Shown: piece by piece, positions 38,645 through 48,822 of the stretch
Layout of the letters: the number at the start of each line of letters is the position of its first letter
Position numbering within the stretch: position 1 is the first letter of the stretch
Origin: Thiohalocapsa sp963695445
Lineage (GTDB): Bacteria; Pseudomonadota; Gammaproteobacteria; Chromatiales; Chromatiaceae
DNA length: 64,000 nucleotides
Reading direction: 5' to 3'
NCBI GenBank assembly: GCA_963695445.1
Contig: CAVOGV010000029.1
Location: forward strand, 1-64,000
Made by a program: the position numbers and the translations under genes
The notes under the pieces: generated by a model
What the model was told of the DNA's origin: nothing
Database searches by the model: none
Seen by the model: only the letters and a program-made list of their open reading frames with translations

Positions 38645-38690
38645 CCGGCTGGCGCGGGAGCGCCGCGGTGGCTCTGGCGGGCGCGCCCCG

Positions 38691-39542
38691 TCAGCCGCGA
38701 CCGCCGCGGGAGACCTTGCGCATGAAACCATCCAGTCCGCGGGTCGACAGCACGCGCCGTAGCGTACCGAGCAGTTGCGTCGGCAAGGTGACGTAATAGC
38801 GCGGTCTGGGTCGTGGACTCTCCAGCGCGTGCACCAGTTTCTTCAGCACGGCTTGCGGCGGCAACGTGAAGGGCTGCGCCGGACCTTCCTTAAGGAGTCG
38901 TGCCTCCATCAGCCCGTAGGTGTCCTTGAAGACACTGGCGTCGCGGTCGATGCCGTCCTGGTAGGCCACAAAGGCGTTGTCGCGGAAGCGACTCAGGATC
39001 GGGCCGGGCTCGATCAGCGACACCTGGATGCCGCTGCCGACCAGCTCCTGGCGCATCGTATCGGTAAGTCCCTCCAGCGCAAACTTTGACGCGACATAGG
39101 CGCCGCGAAAGGGCATCGCCACCATCCCGAGCACGGAACTGTTCTGGACGATGCGCCCGTGGCCTTGGCTGCGCATGATCGGAATCACGCGCCGGGTCAG
39201 GTCGTGCCAGCCGAACAGGTTGGTCTCGAACTGGGCACGCAGTGCGGCGCGGGTCAGATCTTCAACGGCGCCGGGCTGACCGTAGGCGCCGTTGTTGAAT
39301 AGGGCGTCCAGTCTGCCTCCCGTTCCGTCTAGGGCCTGTGCCAGGCCCGCGGCGATACTGTCTGGATCATCCAGGTCGAGTTGCACGGCGCTTAGCCCCT
39401 GCTGTGCCAGACGTTTGACATCGCTCGGCTTGCGCGCCGAGGCGATAACCTGCCAACCACGCTCCGCTAACCCGAGCGCGCAGGCATGGCCGATTCCGCT
39501 GGAACAACCGGTGATCAAGATGCTGCGCGTCGGTGCTGGCAT
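38691..39542 (-). CDS. Short-chain dehydrogenase/reductase
   Basis: A 283-residue classical SDR. The NAD(P) motif is ILITGCSSGIGHACALGLAE. LDALFNNGAYGQPG replaces the usual NNAG, and the catalytic Ser-Tyr-Lys appear in VQNSSVLGMV and RGAYVASKFALEGL. C-terminal basic residues extend the fold. Substrate unknown. The start at 39542 (MPAPTRSILITG) places the first strand at the N-terminus; an ATG at 39605 would add 21 residues and has no better support. Confidence 0.9.
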   Translation of the reverse strand: MPAPTRSILITGCSSGIGHACALGLAERGWQVIASARKPSDVKRLAQQGLSAVQLDLDDPDSIAAGLAQALDGTGGRLDALFNNGAYGQPGAVEDLTRAALRAQFETNLFGWHDLTRRVIPIMRSQGHGRIVQNSSVLGMVAMPFRGAYVASKFALEGLTDTMRQELVGSGIQVSLIEPGPILSRFRDNAFVAYQDGIDRDASVFKDTYGLMEARLLKEGPAQPFTLPPQAVLKKLVHALESPRPRPRYYVTLPTQLLGTLRRVLSTRGLDGFMRKVSRGGRG

Positions 39543-39805
39543 GATGCTGACGGAGTCCGGTTGTGTGCTGAATGACGTGTGGCGGAGCGCGGTATGTCGG
39601 CACATACCCCAATCGTGCAGCGCGCCACGCTACGGATCGAGGTGCGACCTGTCAACGACGCGACAGGCGAGAGGCTCCGGCGGATCGGTGTCGCGACGCG
39701 TTGCGTCTGCTGCGCCTCCACGAGCATTCAGCGTGCTTTGAAACTGCCCTGTGCAACCCTATGATTGCGGGGTTAAACGTTCATCCCCCTCGCGAGGAAA
39801 TTTCG

Positions 39806-40195
39806 ATGCCGATTTATGCTTACCGCTGCGAAGACTGCGGTCACGAGCTGGACGCACTCCAGAAGATCAGTGATGCACCGTTGACGGAATGCCCTGAATG
39901 CGGCGCTGCCGCGCTGAAGAAGCAGATCACCGCCGCGGCCTTTCGCCTCAAGGGGGCCGGGTGGTACGAGACCGACTTCAAAAAGGACGGCAAGAAGAAT
40001 CTCCATGAAACCGGAGATCAGCCCGCGGCCGAGGCCGGCAAGGCCGGCGAGGCCAAGGGCGATAAGACGGACAAGACAGACAAGGGGGAAACTGGCGCGA
40101 ATAAGGAGGCCGGCACCAAGGTCGACGCGGCGCCGAAGTCGGAGCCGAAACCGAAACCGAAACCAAAGGCCAAGGAAACGACTGGTGGCAGCTAA
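39806..40195 (+). CDS. FmdB family zinc-ribbon protein with lysine-rich tail
   Basis: A 129-residue protein. The N-terminal zinc ribbon is YRCEDCGHELDALQ with a second pair in TECPECGAAALKK. The C-terminal 70 residues are low complexity, rich in Lys, Glu, Ala and Pro, ending KPKPKPKAKE. FmdB-like proteins frequently lie directly upstream of aspS, as here (265 bp). The interval 40196-40459 has no gene I can support. Confidence 0.9.
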   Translation: MPIYAYRCEDCGHELDALQKISDAPLTECPECGAAALKKQITAAAFRLKGAGWYETDFKKDGKKNLHETGDQPAAEAGKAGEAKGDKTDKTDKGETGANKEAGTKVDAAPKSEPKPKPKPKAKETTGGS

Positions 40196-40459
40196 GCCGA
40201 AGCGGACCTGCCGCAATTGTCCGAGCCACCCGCCGCGCTTGCGACGCGAGTCGGTAGTCAGTGGCCAGGGCGCCAGCCACAGCCACGTCGATTGTCGAAT
40301 GCCGGCTGTGCTCCGTAGCGCCGGTCCGCTTTCGGTTGGCGCGGCCACGTCCGAACCCGACTCGTGGTCTTGCACTCACACGTGACCCGAGGTAGCCTGA
40401 TTGGCTTTTTTCGAGCCTGAGCATCTCGGGCCTACTCCCCATCCACGGAACCGAACGGC

Positions 40460-42238
40460 ATGCGCAGTCACTATTGCGGCGAGCTCGACAGCAGCTTTAT
40501 CGATCAGCAGGTCCGCCTTTGCGGCTGGGTTCATCGTCGGCGCGACCACGGTGGCGTCATCTTCGTCGACCTGCGCGACCGATCCGGTCTGGTGCAGGTG
40601 GTGATCGATCCGGACCAACCGGAGATGTTTGCGCTCGCCGAGCAGGTCCGCAGCGAGTACGTGCTGGCGGTCGAGGGCCGTGTGCGCGCTCGCCCCGAAG
40701 GCACCGTCAACCCGAACATGCCCACCGGCGAGGTGGAGGTGTTGGCCCTGTCGCTGACGGTGCTGAACACCGCCGAGACGCCGCCGTTCCAGCTCGACGA
40801 GCATCACACCGACGCCTCCGAGGAGATCCGGCTGCGCTATCGCTATATCGATCTGCGCCGGCCGGAGATGCAGGAGCGCCTGCGTGTCCGCAGCCGCATC
40901 ACCCAGTGCATGCGCCGCTTCCTGGATGAACACGGTTTCCTCGACATCGAGACACCGATCCTGACCAAGTCCACGCCCGAGGGGGCGCGCGACTATCTGG
41001 TGCCGAGCCGCGTGCATCCGGGCGAGTTCTACGCGCTGCCGCAGTCGCCGCAATTGTTCAAGCAGCTACTGATGATGTCCGGCCTGGATCGCTACTACCA
41101 GATCGCGCGCTGCTTCCGCGACGAAGACCTACGCGCCGACCGCCAGCCCGAGTTCACCCAGCTCGATATCGAGACCTCCTTCCTCGACGAGGCCGAGCTG
41201 ACTGGCATGATGGAGCAGATGATCCGCGGCCTGTTCAAGGAGATACTGGACGTCGATCTGTCCGACCCGTTCCCGCGTATGACCTATGCCGAGTGCATGC
41301 ACCGCTTCGGCTCCGACCGACCGGACCTGCGCGTTCCGCTGGAACTGATCGACGTCGGCGACCTTATGGGCGCGGTGGACTTCAAGGTATTCGCCGGGCC
41401 TGCCAAAGACCCGGATGGCCGGGTAGTTGCGTTGCGTCTGCCCAAGGGCGCCGAACTCAGTCGTAAAGACATCGACGAGTACACCAAGTTCGTCGGCATC
41501 TACGGCGCCAAGGGCCTGGCCTACATCAAGGTCAACGAATGGGCCGCGAAGGGCAGGGAAGGCCTGCAGTCGCCGATCCTCAAGTTCCTGCCGGACGCCG
41601 CCGTCGACGGCATCATGGCGCGCACCGAGGCCGTCGATGGCGATCTCATCTTCTTCGGCGCCGACAAGACGACTGTCGTCAACGAGTCCATCGGCGCCCT
41701 GCGCGTCAAGCTCGGACGCGATCGCGGCCTGATGGAAGGCGACTGGCGACCGCTCTGGGTAGTCGACTTCCCGATGTTCGAACACGACGAACACACCGGC
41801 CGCTGGGTGGCACTGCATCACCCGTTCACGGCACCCAAGGAAGACCAGCTCGAACTGCTGGAGTCCGACCCCGGCCGCTGCGAGTCGCGCGCCTATGACC
41901 TGGTGCTGAACGGCACCGAGGTCGGCGGCGGCTCGATTCGTATTCACCGCGAGGAGGTACAGCGGCGCATCTTCCGGCTGCTGCAGATCTCGGACGCCGA
42001 CGCTGACGACCGCTTCGGCTTCCTGCTCAACGCGCTCAAGTACGGCTGCCCGCCCCACGGCGGCATCGCCTTCGGGCTCGACCGCCTGGTCATGCTGATG
42101 ACTGGCAGCACGTCCATTCGCGACGTCATGGCCTTCCCGAAGACCCAGACCGCGAGTTGCCTGCTCACCGACGCACCGTCTGCCGTCGACGAGGCGCAGC
42201 TCAAGGAACTGGCGTTGCGCATCCGGCTGCGAGCCTAA
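40460..42238 (+). CDS. aspS: Aspartyl-tRNA synthetase
   Basis: A 592-residue class II synthetase of the bacterial type. The OB-fold anticodon domain (VRLCGWVHRRRDHGGVIFVD) is followed by motif 2 FRDEDLRADRQPEFTQLDIE, the GAD insertion domain and motif 3 GIAFGLDRLVMLMTG. Start at 40460 gives MRSHYCGELD, typical of bacterial AspRS. nudB follows four bases later, an aspS-nudB order known from gammaproteobacteria. Confidence 0.97.
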   Translation: MRSHYCGELDSSFIDQQVRLCGWVHRRRDHGGVIFVDLRDRSGLVQVVIDPDQPEMFALAEQVRSEYVLAVEGRVRARPEGTVNPNMPTGEVEVLALSLTVLNTAETPPFQLDEHHTDASEEIRLRYRYIDLRRPEMQERLRVRSRITQCMRRFLDEHGFLDIETPILTKSTPEGARDYLVPSRVHPGEFYALPQSPQLFKQLLMMSGLDRYYQIARCFRDEDLRADRQPEFTQLDIETSFLDEAELTGMMEQMIRGLFKEILDVDLSDPFPRMTYAECMHRFGSDRPDLRVPLELIDVGDLMGAVDFKVFAGPAKDPDGRVVALRLPKGAELSRKDIDEYTKFVGIYGAKGLAYIKVNEWAAKGREGLQSPILKFLPDAAVDGIMARTEAVDGDLIFFGADKTTVVNESIGALRVKLGRDRGLMEGDWRPLWVVDFPMFEHDEHTGRWVALHHPFTAPKEDQLELLESDPGRCESRAYDLVLNGTEVGGGSIRIHREEVQRRIFRLLQISDADADDRFGFLLNALKYGCPPHGGIAFGLDRLVMLMTGSTSIRDVMAFPKTQTASCLLTDAPSAVDEAQLKELALRIRLRA

Positions 42239-42242
42239 GGGG

Positions 42243-42809
42243 ATGCACTCAACCGCCCACGACACGGACCCTGTGAATCCGGATACGGTTGATCTGGATG
42301 TCGCGGACGGGGCATGCACCGAGCCTGGCCAAGCGGTGTCGGCGTTCGCGCTGCGTCGGCCCAAACGCCCGATCTCGGTGCTGGTGGTCGTCTTCACGGT
42401 CGCCGGCGAGTTCCTGCTGATGCATCGCACCAAGCCCGAGGGCTTCTGGCAATCCGTCACGGGCAGCCTGCGGCCGGGCGAATCGCCCCGCAGCGCCGCG
42501 TTGCGCGAGCTAAAGGAAGAGACCGGCCTGCTCGGCGCCTCCGGGCTCATCGACCTGCGCCAATCCCGTCTGTTCCCCATCATCAAGGCCTGGCGCAAAC
42601 GCTATCGCGACGGCGTCTGCTTCAACCGCGAGCACTGGTTCGCGCTGCGGCTACCTTACCGACGCATCATTCACCTCAATCCCGCCGAACACAGCCAGTG
42701 CCTATGGCTGCCCATCGACCGGGCCCTGCACCTTGCAAGCTCTTGGACCAACCGCGACGCCATGCGCCTGCTGGCCAGCTTGCAGCAATCTCCCGTCGCA
42801 CTCTGCTGA
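42243..42809 (+). CDS. nudB: Dihydroneopterin triphosphate pyrophosphatase (Nudix)
   Basis: A 188-residue Nudix hydrolase. The Nudix box is GSLRPGESPRSAALRELKEETGL, matching G-x5-E-x7-RE-x2-EE-x-G in order. FNREHWFALRLP and EHSQCLWLP are late features. NudB acts in folate synthesis. An N-terminal extension of about 40 residues (Asp/Thr-rich) precedes the fold; the Nudix core begins near RRPKRPISVLVVVFT, so the true start may be later, e.g. a GTG/ATG near 42312-42340. It is four bases after aspS. Confidence 0.9.
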   Translation: MHSTAHDTDPVNPDTVDLDVADGACTEPGQAVSAFALRRPKRPISVLVVVFTVAGEFLLMHRTKPEGFWQSVTGSLRPGESPRSAALRELKEETGLLGASGLIDLRQSRLFPIIKAWRKRYRDGVCFNREHWFALRLPYRRIIHLNPAEHSQCLWLPIDRALHLASSWTNRDAMRLLASLQQSPVALC

Positions 42810-43001
42810 TTATCAGCGCCGCCGCGGCGGCTGCCGTCTCGACCGGAGGAGCCGGGGCAAGATTCCGCGCGAAGCGATAATCAGGCATTGCGGCGTCGAT
42901 GGGTCGAGCAATGCCTGCCAATCAATAATTCCAGAAAAAACGATATGCGACGAAGGTGATGCCCTTCGCTTACAGACCAACCGGCCTCCGGCTTACAGAG
43001 A

Positions 43002-43801
43002 TCAGGACGGCGCCTGCTCGCTGTCACGCCAGCCGAGTTGCTGGGAGATGCGACGGCCGGCTGTCACGACATCCGTGATCCATTCCAGCCGACGTCGTTC
43101 GATGGGGGCGGAAACGGAGAGGCCGCCTGCGACGCGGCCGGTGGCGTCGAACAGCAGCACGCCGATGCAGCCGACGTCGAGCTCGGCCTCCTGATCGTCC
43201 AGCCCATAGCCGCGTGTCAGTGCCTTGCCGCATTCGTCGATCAGACGCGGCAGCGCCGTGATGGTGTTGCGCGTGTAAGCGGGCAGGTTGGTGCGTTGCG
43301 CGTAGCCGCGCATGCCGTCTTCGCCGGCGGCGCCGAGCATCAGCTTGCCGACGGCGGTCACGTGCAGCGGTGCGCGGGAGCCGATCAGTTGCTGCACGTG
43401 GATCATGCGATTGGGCGTGACCTTGTCGATGTAGACCACCTCGTCGCCTTCCCGGATGGTCAGATTCACCGACTCTTCGAGCTTGTCTCGGAGCGCCTCC
43501 ATGACTGGACGCGCGATGGCGCGCATATCCACGTCGCCGTGCAGGCGCACGCCGAGTTGGAGTAGCCGCAGTCCCAGCCGGTAGTGTCCGGCCGCGTCTC
43601 GCTCGACGAAGCGATTCTGAATCAAGGAGGCCAGGATGCGATGAGCAGTGGATGGGTGCAGGCCCGTTTCGGCGCCGAGCACCTTGAGGCTGACAGGCTC
43701 CGGATAGCGGGCGATGGCGTCGAGCAGTGCGGCGGCGCGGTCGATGACCTGAATCTTTGGGGCATCGGGGGTGTCGGGAGGTCGGGGGTTTCGGTCGACA
43801 T
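43002..43801 (-). pseudogene. IclR family transcriptional regulator, one-base frameshift near the N-terminus
   Basis: The C-terminal part (from 43684 down) is a full IclR ligand-binding domain: VNLTIREGDEVVYIDKV, SRAPLHVTAVGKLMLG, LDVGCIGVLLFDATG. The winged-helix segment starts VLGAETGLHPSTAHRIL. In a different frame, a start at 43801 reads MSTETPDLPTPP, and one extra base in the G5 run at 43767-43771 would join it to DAPKIQVIDRAAALLDAIAR, the conserved IclR N-terminus. The restored protein would be 266 residues, the usual length. It lies divergent from the FAH-family gene and probably regulates the catabolic block. Either a true frame defect or a homopolymer miscall. Confidence 0.88.
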
Positions 43802-43847
43802 GATGGGGTCAAAAGTTTCCTGCAATCCAAAATGTCTAGCATAGTGT

Positions 43848-43862
43848 TTCCGCAATGCAGAA
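43848..43862. promoter_or_regulatory. Candidate IclR operator
   Basis: TTCCGCAATGCAGAA is an imperfect palindrome (arms TTCCGCA and TGCAGAA, one mismatch) in the promoter region of the iclR-like gene. A related half-match TTTCCTGCAATCC lies at 43816-43828. No binding data; inference from position and symmetry. Confidence 0.45.
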
Positions 43863-44427
43863 TCACGCGTTGCCGTCACTCCAGCGGCCATCCGTAGTGA
43901 CTTCGCCACCTTTCCTGCTGATGATCCTGACTGCTACGCGTCTGCCGTCTTCGCGTTTTGTACCATTTCGTCAATCAGTTATCCCGCTCAAGAACCGCCC
44001 AAGGGCCTGAGCGTTCGTCGGTAGCGCGCGACTGCCGGCGGAACGAAGGGCATCGATAGGGTGTATCAGAGTTTTCGAGACAAGAAAAGTGATTTCACGA
44101 TGCGGAAAAGGCGCCAAGCCAGATACCTCTCAGGACGCGTCCAGGCGATAAGCGGGGAACCAAATTTTTCAGAAAAAACAGAGAGGCATGTCGCTAGCGT
44201 CGCCTTTCGCGCAGCGTTTCGAGCGCTTAAGCCAACGTTCTCCCCGCGATGGCGGGCGGGTGGACAACGGCCGCAACCTTGGTAATCTCCACGCCAGCGC
44301 AGTCGACCGATCTGGCCAGATGTGTCGAATGGGCGCCAGCATTGAGGCGGCATCCGCTTTGATTGATCTATTCAACCGGTACTCGGCGCCGGCAGCGGTT
44401 AATCCACGTGCGAGGGGGATGCGAGCG
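43863..44427. other. Divergent intergenic region between iclR-like and FAH-family genes
   Basis: About 560 bp with an AT-rich stretch near 44060-44180 and no supportable gene. It presumably holds the promoter for the catabolic block. Confidence 0.4.
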
Positions 44428-45196
44428 ATGACCCATTGGGTTCGGTTCGAGCGTGAAGGCTCCGAGGGCTTCGGTGCACTCTCCGGGGAGTCGATTCAGG
44501 TGTACCTGGGCGATCTCTTCAATACCCCGGAGCCGACGGGTGAGGAGATCCAGATCTCTGACGTGCGGCTGCTGCCACCGGTCCGTGCGGGAAAATTCAT
44601 TGCCGTGTGGAACAACCTGCGCGCGGCCGCCGAGAAGTACGGCTGGGACGAGCCGGCGGAGCCCTTTTATCTGCTCAAGCCTTCCACCTGCGTCATCGGC
44701 CATGAGGCGAGCATTCTTCGCCCAGCCTCGTATGACGGACGAATCGTTTTCGAAGGCGAACTTGGGGTGATCATCGGCCGCCGTTGTAAGGATGTCGCCG
44801 AAGCCGAGGCCGGCGAGTTCATTTTCGGCTATACCTGCGTCAACGACGTCACCGCGTTGGAACTCATCGACGCCGTGAAATCTTTCCCGCAATGGACGCG
44901 TGCCAAAGGCTTCGATACCTTCGGTGCCTTGGGTCCGGTCGCGGCGACCGCGATCGACCCCATGACGCTCACGGTCAAGACCACGCTGAACGGCCGCGAA
45001 CGACAAAACTATCCGGTATCGGATATGTTCTTCGGCCCGACCGCATTGGTCAGCCATCTGTCACGGAACATGACCTTGGAGCCGGGCGATGTCATCGCAT
45101 GCGGTACGTCCGCTTGGTGTCGCGCCCATGAAATCCGGCCAGACCGTTGAGGTGACCATCGACGGCATTGGCACCCTGTCGAATCGCTTCGCATGA
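44428..45196 (+). pseudogene. Fumarylacetoacetate hydrolase family enzyme, one-base insertion near the C-terminus
   Basis: The protein (255 residues if restored) begins MTHWVRFEREGSEGFGAL and contains VWNNLRAAAEKYGW, FEGELGVIIGRRCKDVAEAE with metal-ligand Glu residues, GYTCVNDVTALEL and FDTFGALGPV. The primary frame ends early at 45150 with an unrelated tail after ACGTS. Skipping one base (C at 45113) continues VGVAPMKSGQTVEVTIDGIG and ends normally at 45196, the family C-terminus. FAH-fold enzymes act as hydrolases, isomerases or decarboxylases of 2-keto or acylpyruvate-type acids. First gene of the catabolic block. Confidence 0.9.
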
Positions 45197-45467
45197 CGCT
45201 GGCGGCGGTATTCATTGGCGCGAACAGATCCTGATCCGTCCAACCTGACGCAGCGGAGGTCCTTCGACAACGAGACATCATCGAGCAGGTAAGCTGGTGC
45301 ATCGCGACCACGGCAGGGCGGCGATGGACCACGAAGGTTCGGCAATGCGGAAGACAAAACTGCGACGATAATGCCGCGGCCGAAGCGTACGAAGAATGAG
45401 ATCACCACCACGGGGCGCATTGGGCAAAACAGCCTGATGGCCCCTCCATCGACCCAAAGGAGGAGAT

Positions 45468-46448
45468 ATGCAACTCCGTCAAATTGGGGGCCTCACAGCC
45501 CTCACCGCCGCCCTGTGCGCAGGCGCAGCGGTCCACACCACCGCTCTGGCTGCCGACTGGGAGCCACGCAAACCGGTTGAGTTCGTCATCATGGCCGGAC
45601 CCGGCGGCGGCGCTGACAAGATGGCTCGGCTGATGCAGAGCGTTATCGAAAAGAACGACTTGGCGTCGAAGCCCTTTGTGCCAGTGAACAAGCCGGGAGG
45701 ATCAGGAGCCGAGGCGCTGGTTCACCTGAAGAACAAGGCCGGTGACGACCACCTAGTCATGGTCACCCTCAACAGCTTCTACACCACGCCGATCCGTCAA
45801 CCCGCCCTCGGTATCGATATCAGCACCTTCACGCCCATCGGCCGCATGGCCGAGGACACCTTCGTCCTTTGGGTCAACAAGGACTCCGGCATCACGACTC
45901 TGGACGAGTATGTCGCGGCCGCCAAGGCGGCGGGCAGGGACTGGGTCATGGGCGGCACGGGCCGTGCCCAGGAGGACGAGCTGCTGACCCGGTGGCTGAA
46001 CCAGACCTACGGCCTGGATATGAGCTACGTACCGTTCAAGGGGGGCGGCGACGTCGCCAAGCAGCTGGCGGGCAACCATATCAATTCCAGCGTCAACAAC
46101 CCGTCCGAGGCGCTCGGTTTCTATGAGGCTGGGACGTTGGTGCCCATCGCCTCATTCACGCCCGAGCGGCTGGAGCTGTTTCCTGACACGCCGACCTTCA
46201 AGGAGCTCGGTCAGGACTACAGCTACTTCATGCAGCGTAGCGTGGTTGGCCCTCCGGGTATGAGTGAGGAGGCCGCTGCCTACTATAGCGATCTATTCGC
46301 GAAGCTCTACGAGACAGCGGAATGGCAGGACTACATGGCGTCTAAGAGCCTACGTGGCGACTTCATGACCGACGGGGAGCTGGCAGCCTACTGGGACCAG
46401 CAGCGAAAGCTGCACGAGAAGCTGCTCAAGGACATCGGCGATAGCTGA
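45468..46448 (+). CDS. tctC: Tripartite tricarboxylate transporter substrate-binding protein (TctC/Bug)
   Basis: A 326-residue periplasmic binding protein with a Sec signal peptide cleaved near TALA/ADW. KPVEFVIMAGPGGGADKMAR is the Bug-family N-terminal motif, and VPVNKPGGSGAEAL and VPFKGGGDVAKQLAG are ligand-pocket signatures. It delivers a carboxylate to TctAB. A strong AAAGGAGG lies before the ATG. Downstream tctB and tctA complete the system. The substrate cannot be read from the sequence. Confidence 0.93.
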   Translation: MQLRQIGGLTALTAALCAGAAVHTTALAADWEPRKPVEFVIMAGPGGGADKMARLMQSVIEKNDLASKPFVPVNKPGGSGAEALVHLKNKAGDDHLVMVTLNSFYTTPIRQPALGIDISTFTPIGRMAEDTFVLWVNKDSGITTLDEYVAAAKAAGRDWVMGGTGRAQEDELLTRWLNQTYGLDMSYVPFKGGGDVAKQLAGNHINSSVNNPSEALGFYEAGTLVPIASFTPERLELFPDTPTFKELGQDYSYFMQRSVVGPPGMSEEAAAYYSDLFAKLYETAEWQDYMASKSLRGDFMTDGELAAYWDQQRKLHEKLLKDIGDS

Positions 46449-46491
46449 TTCCTGATTCCGTATCTTCCTGTCGGCCCGAGGATGAATCCAG

Positions 46492-46989
46492 ATGCGTAGA
46501 GCAGAGCTGATCATGGCGGTGGTAATGGCGGTCTTCTCCGTCTACCTGATGTTCAAGTCCGCCGAATTGCCGATTGGATGGGTGCCGCGACGCGGACCCG
46601 GTGCCGGAGCATTCCCGTTCTGGCTGTCGGCCGGCATGCTGCTCTGCTGCATCTGGATCATCGTGCGCTGGGTGCGGCGCACCTCGCCGCTGTCGGTCTC
46701 CGATGAATCGTATATGGACTCGCGCGCCCTGGTGCTGTTTCTCCAGGGCGCCGGCTCTCTCGCGGTCATGATTGCGTTGATCCATTGGATCGGAGTCTAT
46801 GGAGCGATTCCGCTGTTCCTGATCTTTTATGTTCGCGTCTTGGGCGGGCACAGCTGGTTCAAGACGTTGACGATCGCGCTGGCAACACCGGTGGTGACGT
46901 TCCTGTTCTTTGAGGTCGCACTCAAAATCACGCTGCCAAAGGGTTACACGGAGCCGCTGTTTTACCCGATCTTCGACCTCCTGTACTGA
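46492..46989 (+). CDS. tctB: Tripartite tricarboxylate transporter small membrane subunit (TctB)
   Basis: A 165-residue membrane protein with about four transmembrane helices: near residues 5-25, 43-60, 85-103 and 125-145. The motif RRGPGAGAFPFWLSAGMLL is typical of TctB. It forms the transporter with TctA and TctC. It starts 43 bases after tctC and is followed by tctA after 37 bases. Confidence 0.9.
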   Translation: MRRAELIMAVVMAVFSVYLMFKSAELPIGWVPRRGPGAGAFPFWLSAGMLLCCIWIIVRWVRRTSPLSVSDESYMDSRALVLFLQGAGSLAVMIALIHWIGVYGAIPLFLIFYVRVLGGHSWFKTLTIALATPVVTFLFFEVALKITLPKGYTEPLFYPIFDLLY

Positions 46990-47026
46990 ATACGTTCTCA
47001 ACTGAACATCGAGAAGGGTAACCGCG

Positions 47027-48550
47027 ATGGAGATTTTAAGCCTACTCGGCGACGGCTTCCTGATCGCCCTGCAGCCAACCAACATCCTGTTGGTCGTGCT
47101 GGGCTGCGCGCTGGGTCTGTTCATCGGCGCCATGCCTGGCCTCGGGTCGGTGAATGGCGTCGCGATCCTCTTGCCGATGACTTTTCTGGTGCCGCCGACG
47201 TCGGCGATCATCTTTATGGGCGCGATCTATTATGGCGCCATGTACGGCGGTGCGATCTCGTCGATCATGCTCGGTATTCCGGGCGCATCCACCGCCGTGG
47301 CGACCACGTTCGACGGTCGGCCGATGGCCTTACAGGGCCGTGCTGATCAGGCCCTGATTGCTGCGGCCGTCGCATCGTTCGCCGGCGGTACGCTGTCGAT
47401 CATCTTGTTCACGGGCTTTGCGCCGCCCCTGGCGGATGTTGCGTTGGCGTTCGGCGCTCCCGAAGAGTTCGCGCTGATGCTGTTGGCGTTCGCCACCTTC
47501 GTCGGTCTCGGCGGGGACGACATTCCTAAGACCTTTTTCTCGATTATGCTTGGCCTGGTGCTGAGTGCGGTTGGCTTGGATATCGTCAGCGGTGAGCCGC
47601 GCCTGATTTTCGGTGACATTTCCGGCTTCATGCACGGAATTAACTTCCTGGTCTTGGCGATCGGGATCTATGGTATCGGCGAGATGCTGTGGACGATCGA
47701 ATCGAGCCGCGGCGAGTTCAAGGTGTCTCAGGCCAAGGTGTCGCTGCTGCGCATTTGGCAGACGTTGAAGAGCTTGGTGCATAGTCTGAAGACAATGTTC
47801 TTTAGCTCGTTGCTCGGCTATTTCGTCGGCATTTTGCCTGCCGCTGGCGCTACGCCAGGTTCGCTGATGGCTTATGGCATGGCCAAGACGATGTCCAAGA
47901 ATCCGGAGACCTACGGCAAGGGCAATATCGACGGCGTTGTCGCGCCGGAGTCTGCGAACAATGCCGCCAGCACGGGGTCGATGCTACCGATGCTGACGCT
48001 CGGTATTCCGGGTTCACCGACCACAGCGATCCTGCTGGGCGGCATGGTGATTTGGGGCCTCGAGCCCGGCCCGCGCCTGTTCGTCGACAATCAGGAGTTC
48101 GTCTGGGGACTGATCGCGAGCCTGTATGTCGCGAATCTGGTCGCGCTGCTGGTCAACATCTCCTTTATTCCGATGTTCGTCTGGGTGTTGAAGATGCCGT
48201 TCACCATTCTGGTGCCGATCATCTTCATCCTCTGCGTGGTCGGTGGCTACGCACCGACGCAAGACATGCACGATGTCTGGTTGATGTTTATCTTCGGCGT
48301 GGTCGGCTACCTGATGCGGAAATTGGACTATCCCATGGCGCCGGCGGTGCTTGCGATTGTCCTCGGGCCCTTGGCGGAGACATCGATGCGGCAGTCGATG
48401 CTGCTGTCGCAGGGTGATCCCAGTATTTTCGTTTCACGGCCAATCTCGGGCACCATCCTGGCGATCGCGGCCATTTTGTTCCTGCTGCCGCTGTTCAAGG
48501 CCCTGATGAACCGCGGCGCACGCGGCGCTGAGGCCGGCCGCGGGGCATGA
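47027..48550 (+). CDS. tctA: Tripartite tricarboxylate transporter large membrane subunit (TctA)
   Basis: A 507-residue permease with about 11-12 helices. Conserved loop motifs are GAMPGLGSVNGVAILLPMTF (first half) and GILPAAGATPGSLMAYGMAK (second half), the two repeats of the TctA family, plus VAPESANNAASTGSMLPMLT. It imports the carboxylate bound by TctC, driven by an ion gradient. It has GAGAAGGG before the ATG. Confidence 0.94.
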   Translation: MEILSLLGDGFLIALQPTNILLVVLGCALGLFIGAMPGLGSVNGVAILLPMTFLVPPTSAIIFMGAIYYGAMYGGAISSIMLGIPGASTAVATTFDGRPMALQGRADQALIAAAVASFAGGTLSIILFTGFAPPLADVALAFGAPEEFALMLLAFATFVGLGGDDIPKTFFSIMLGLVLSAVGLDIVSGEPRLIFGDISGFMHGINFLVLAIGIYGIGEMLWTIESSRGEFKVSQAKVSLLRIWQTLKSLVHSLKTMFFSSLLGYFVGILPAAGATPGSLMAYGMAKTMSKNPETYGKGNIDGVVAPESANNAASTGSMLPMLTLGIPGSPTTAILLGGMVIWGLEPGPRLFVDNQEFVWGLIASLYVANLVALLVNISFIPMFVWVLKMPFTILVPIIFILCVVGGYAPTQDMHDVWLMFIFGVVGYLMRKLDYPMAPAVLAIVLGPLAETSMRQSMLLSQGDPSIFVSRPISGTILAIAAILFLLPLFKALMNRGARGAEAGRGA

Positions 48551-48609
48551 TGAGAGCGGACGGGGCCGCATTAGTAACGATTCAGCCACAAGCGGTACAT
48601 CTTCTTTGA

Positions 48610-48685
48610 ACTACGAAACACGCGAAAAGCGCGAAAATTCTTGAGATACAGGTGAGAGTCCGCTTCTTTTCGCGCATTTCGTAGT
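48610..48685. repeat. Inverted repeat of the ACTACGAAA family
   Basis: Arms ACTACGAAACACGCGAAAAG (48610-48629) and its near-complement at 48666-48685 match at 18 of 20 positions around a 36-base loop. It lies in the tctA to acyl-CoA ligase gap (48551-48822), which otherwise shows no gene. A related repeat is at 51403-51495. Confidence 0.75.
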
Positions 48686-48822
48686 GTGGTTCTATCCGCG
48701 GTCATGTTCACGTTGTTTCTGACGCGTCCCTTATAGAACCCGATCCAACCACTGACACGCTGGTTGCTCAGGCCTCGTTAGGCTGAGCAACAGAATGAAC
48801 GACCAACTGGGAGAAAGCGGCC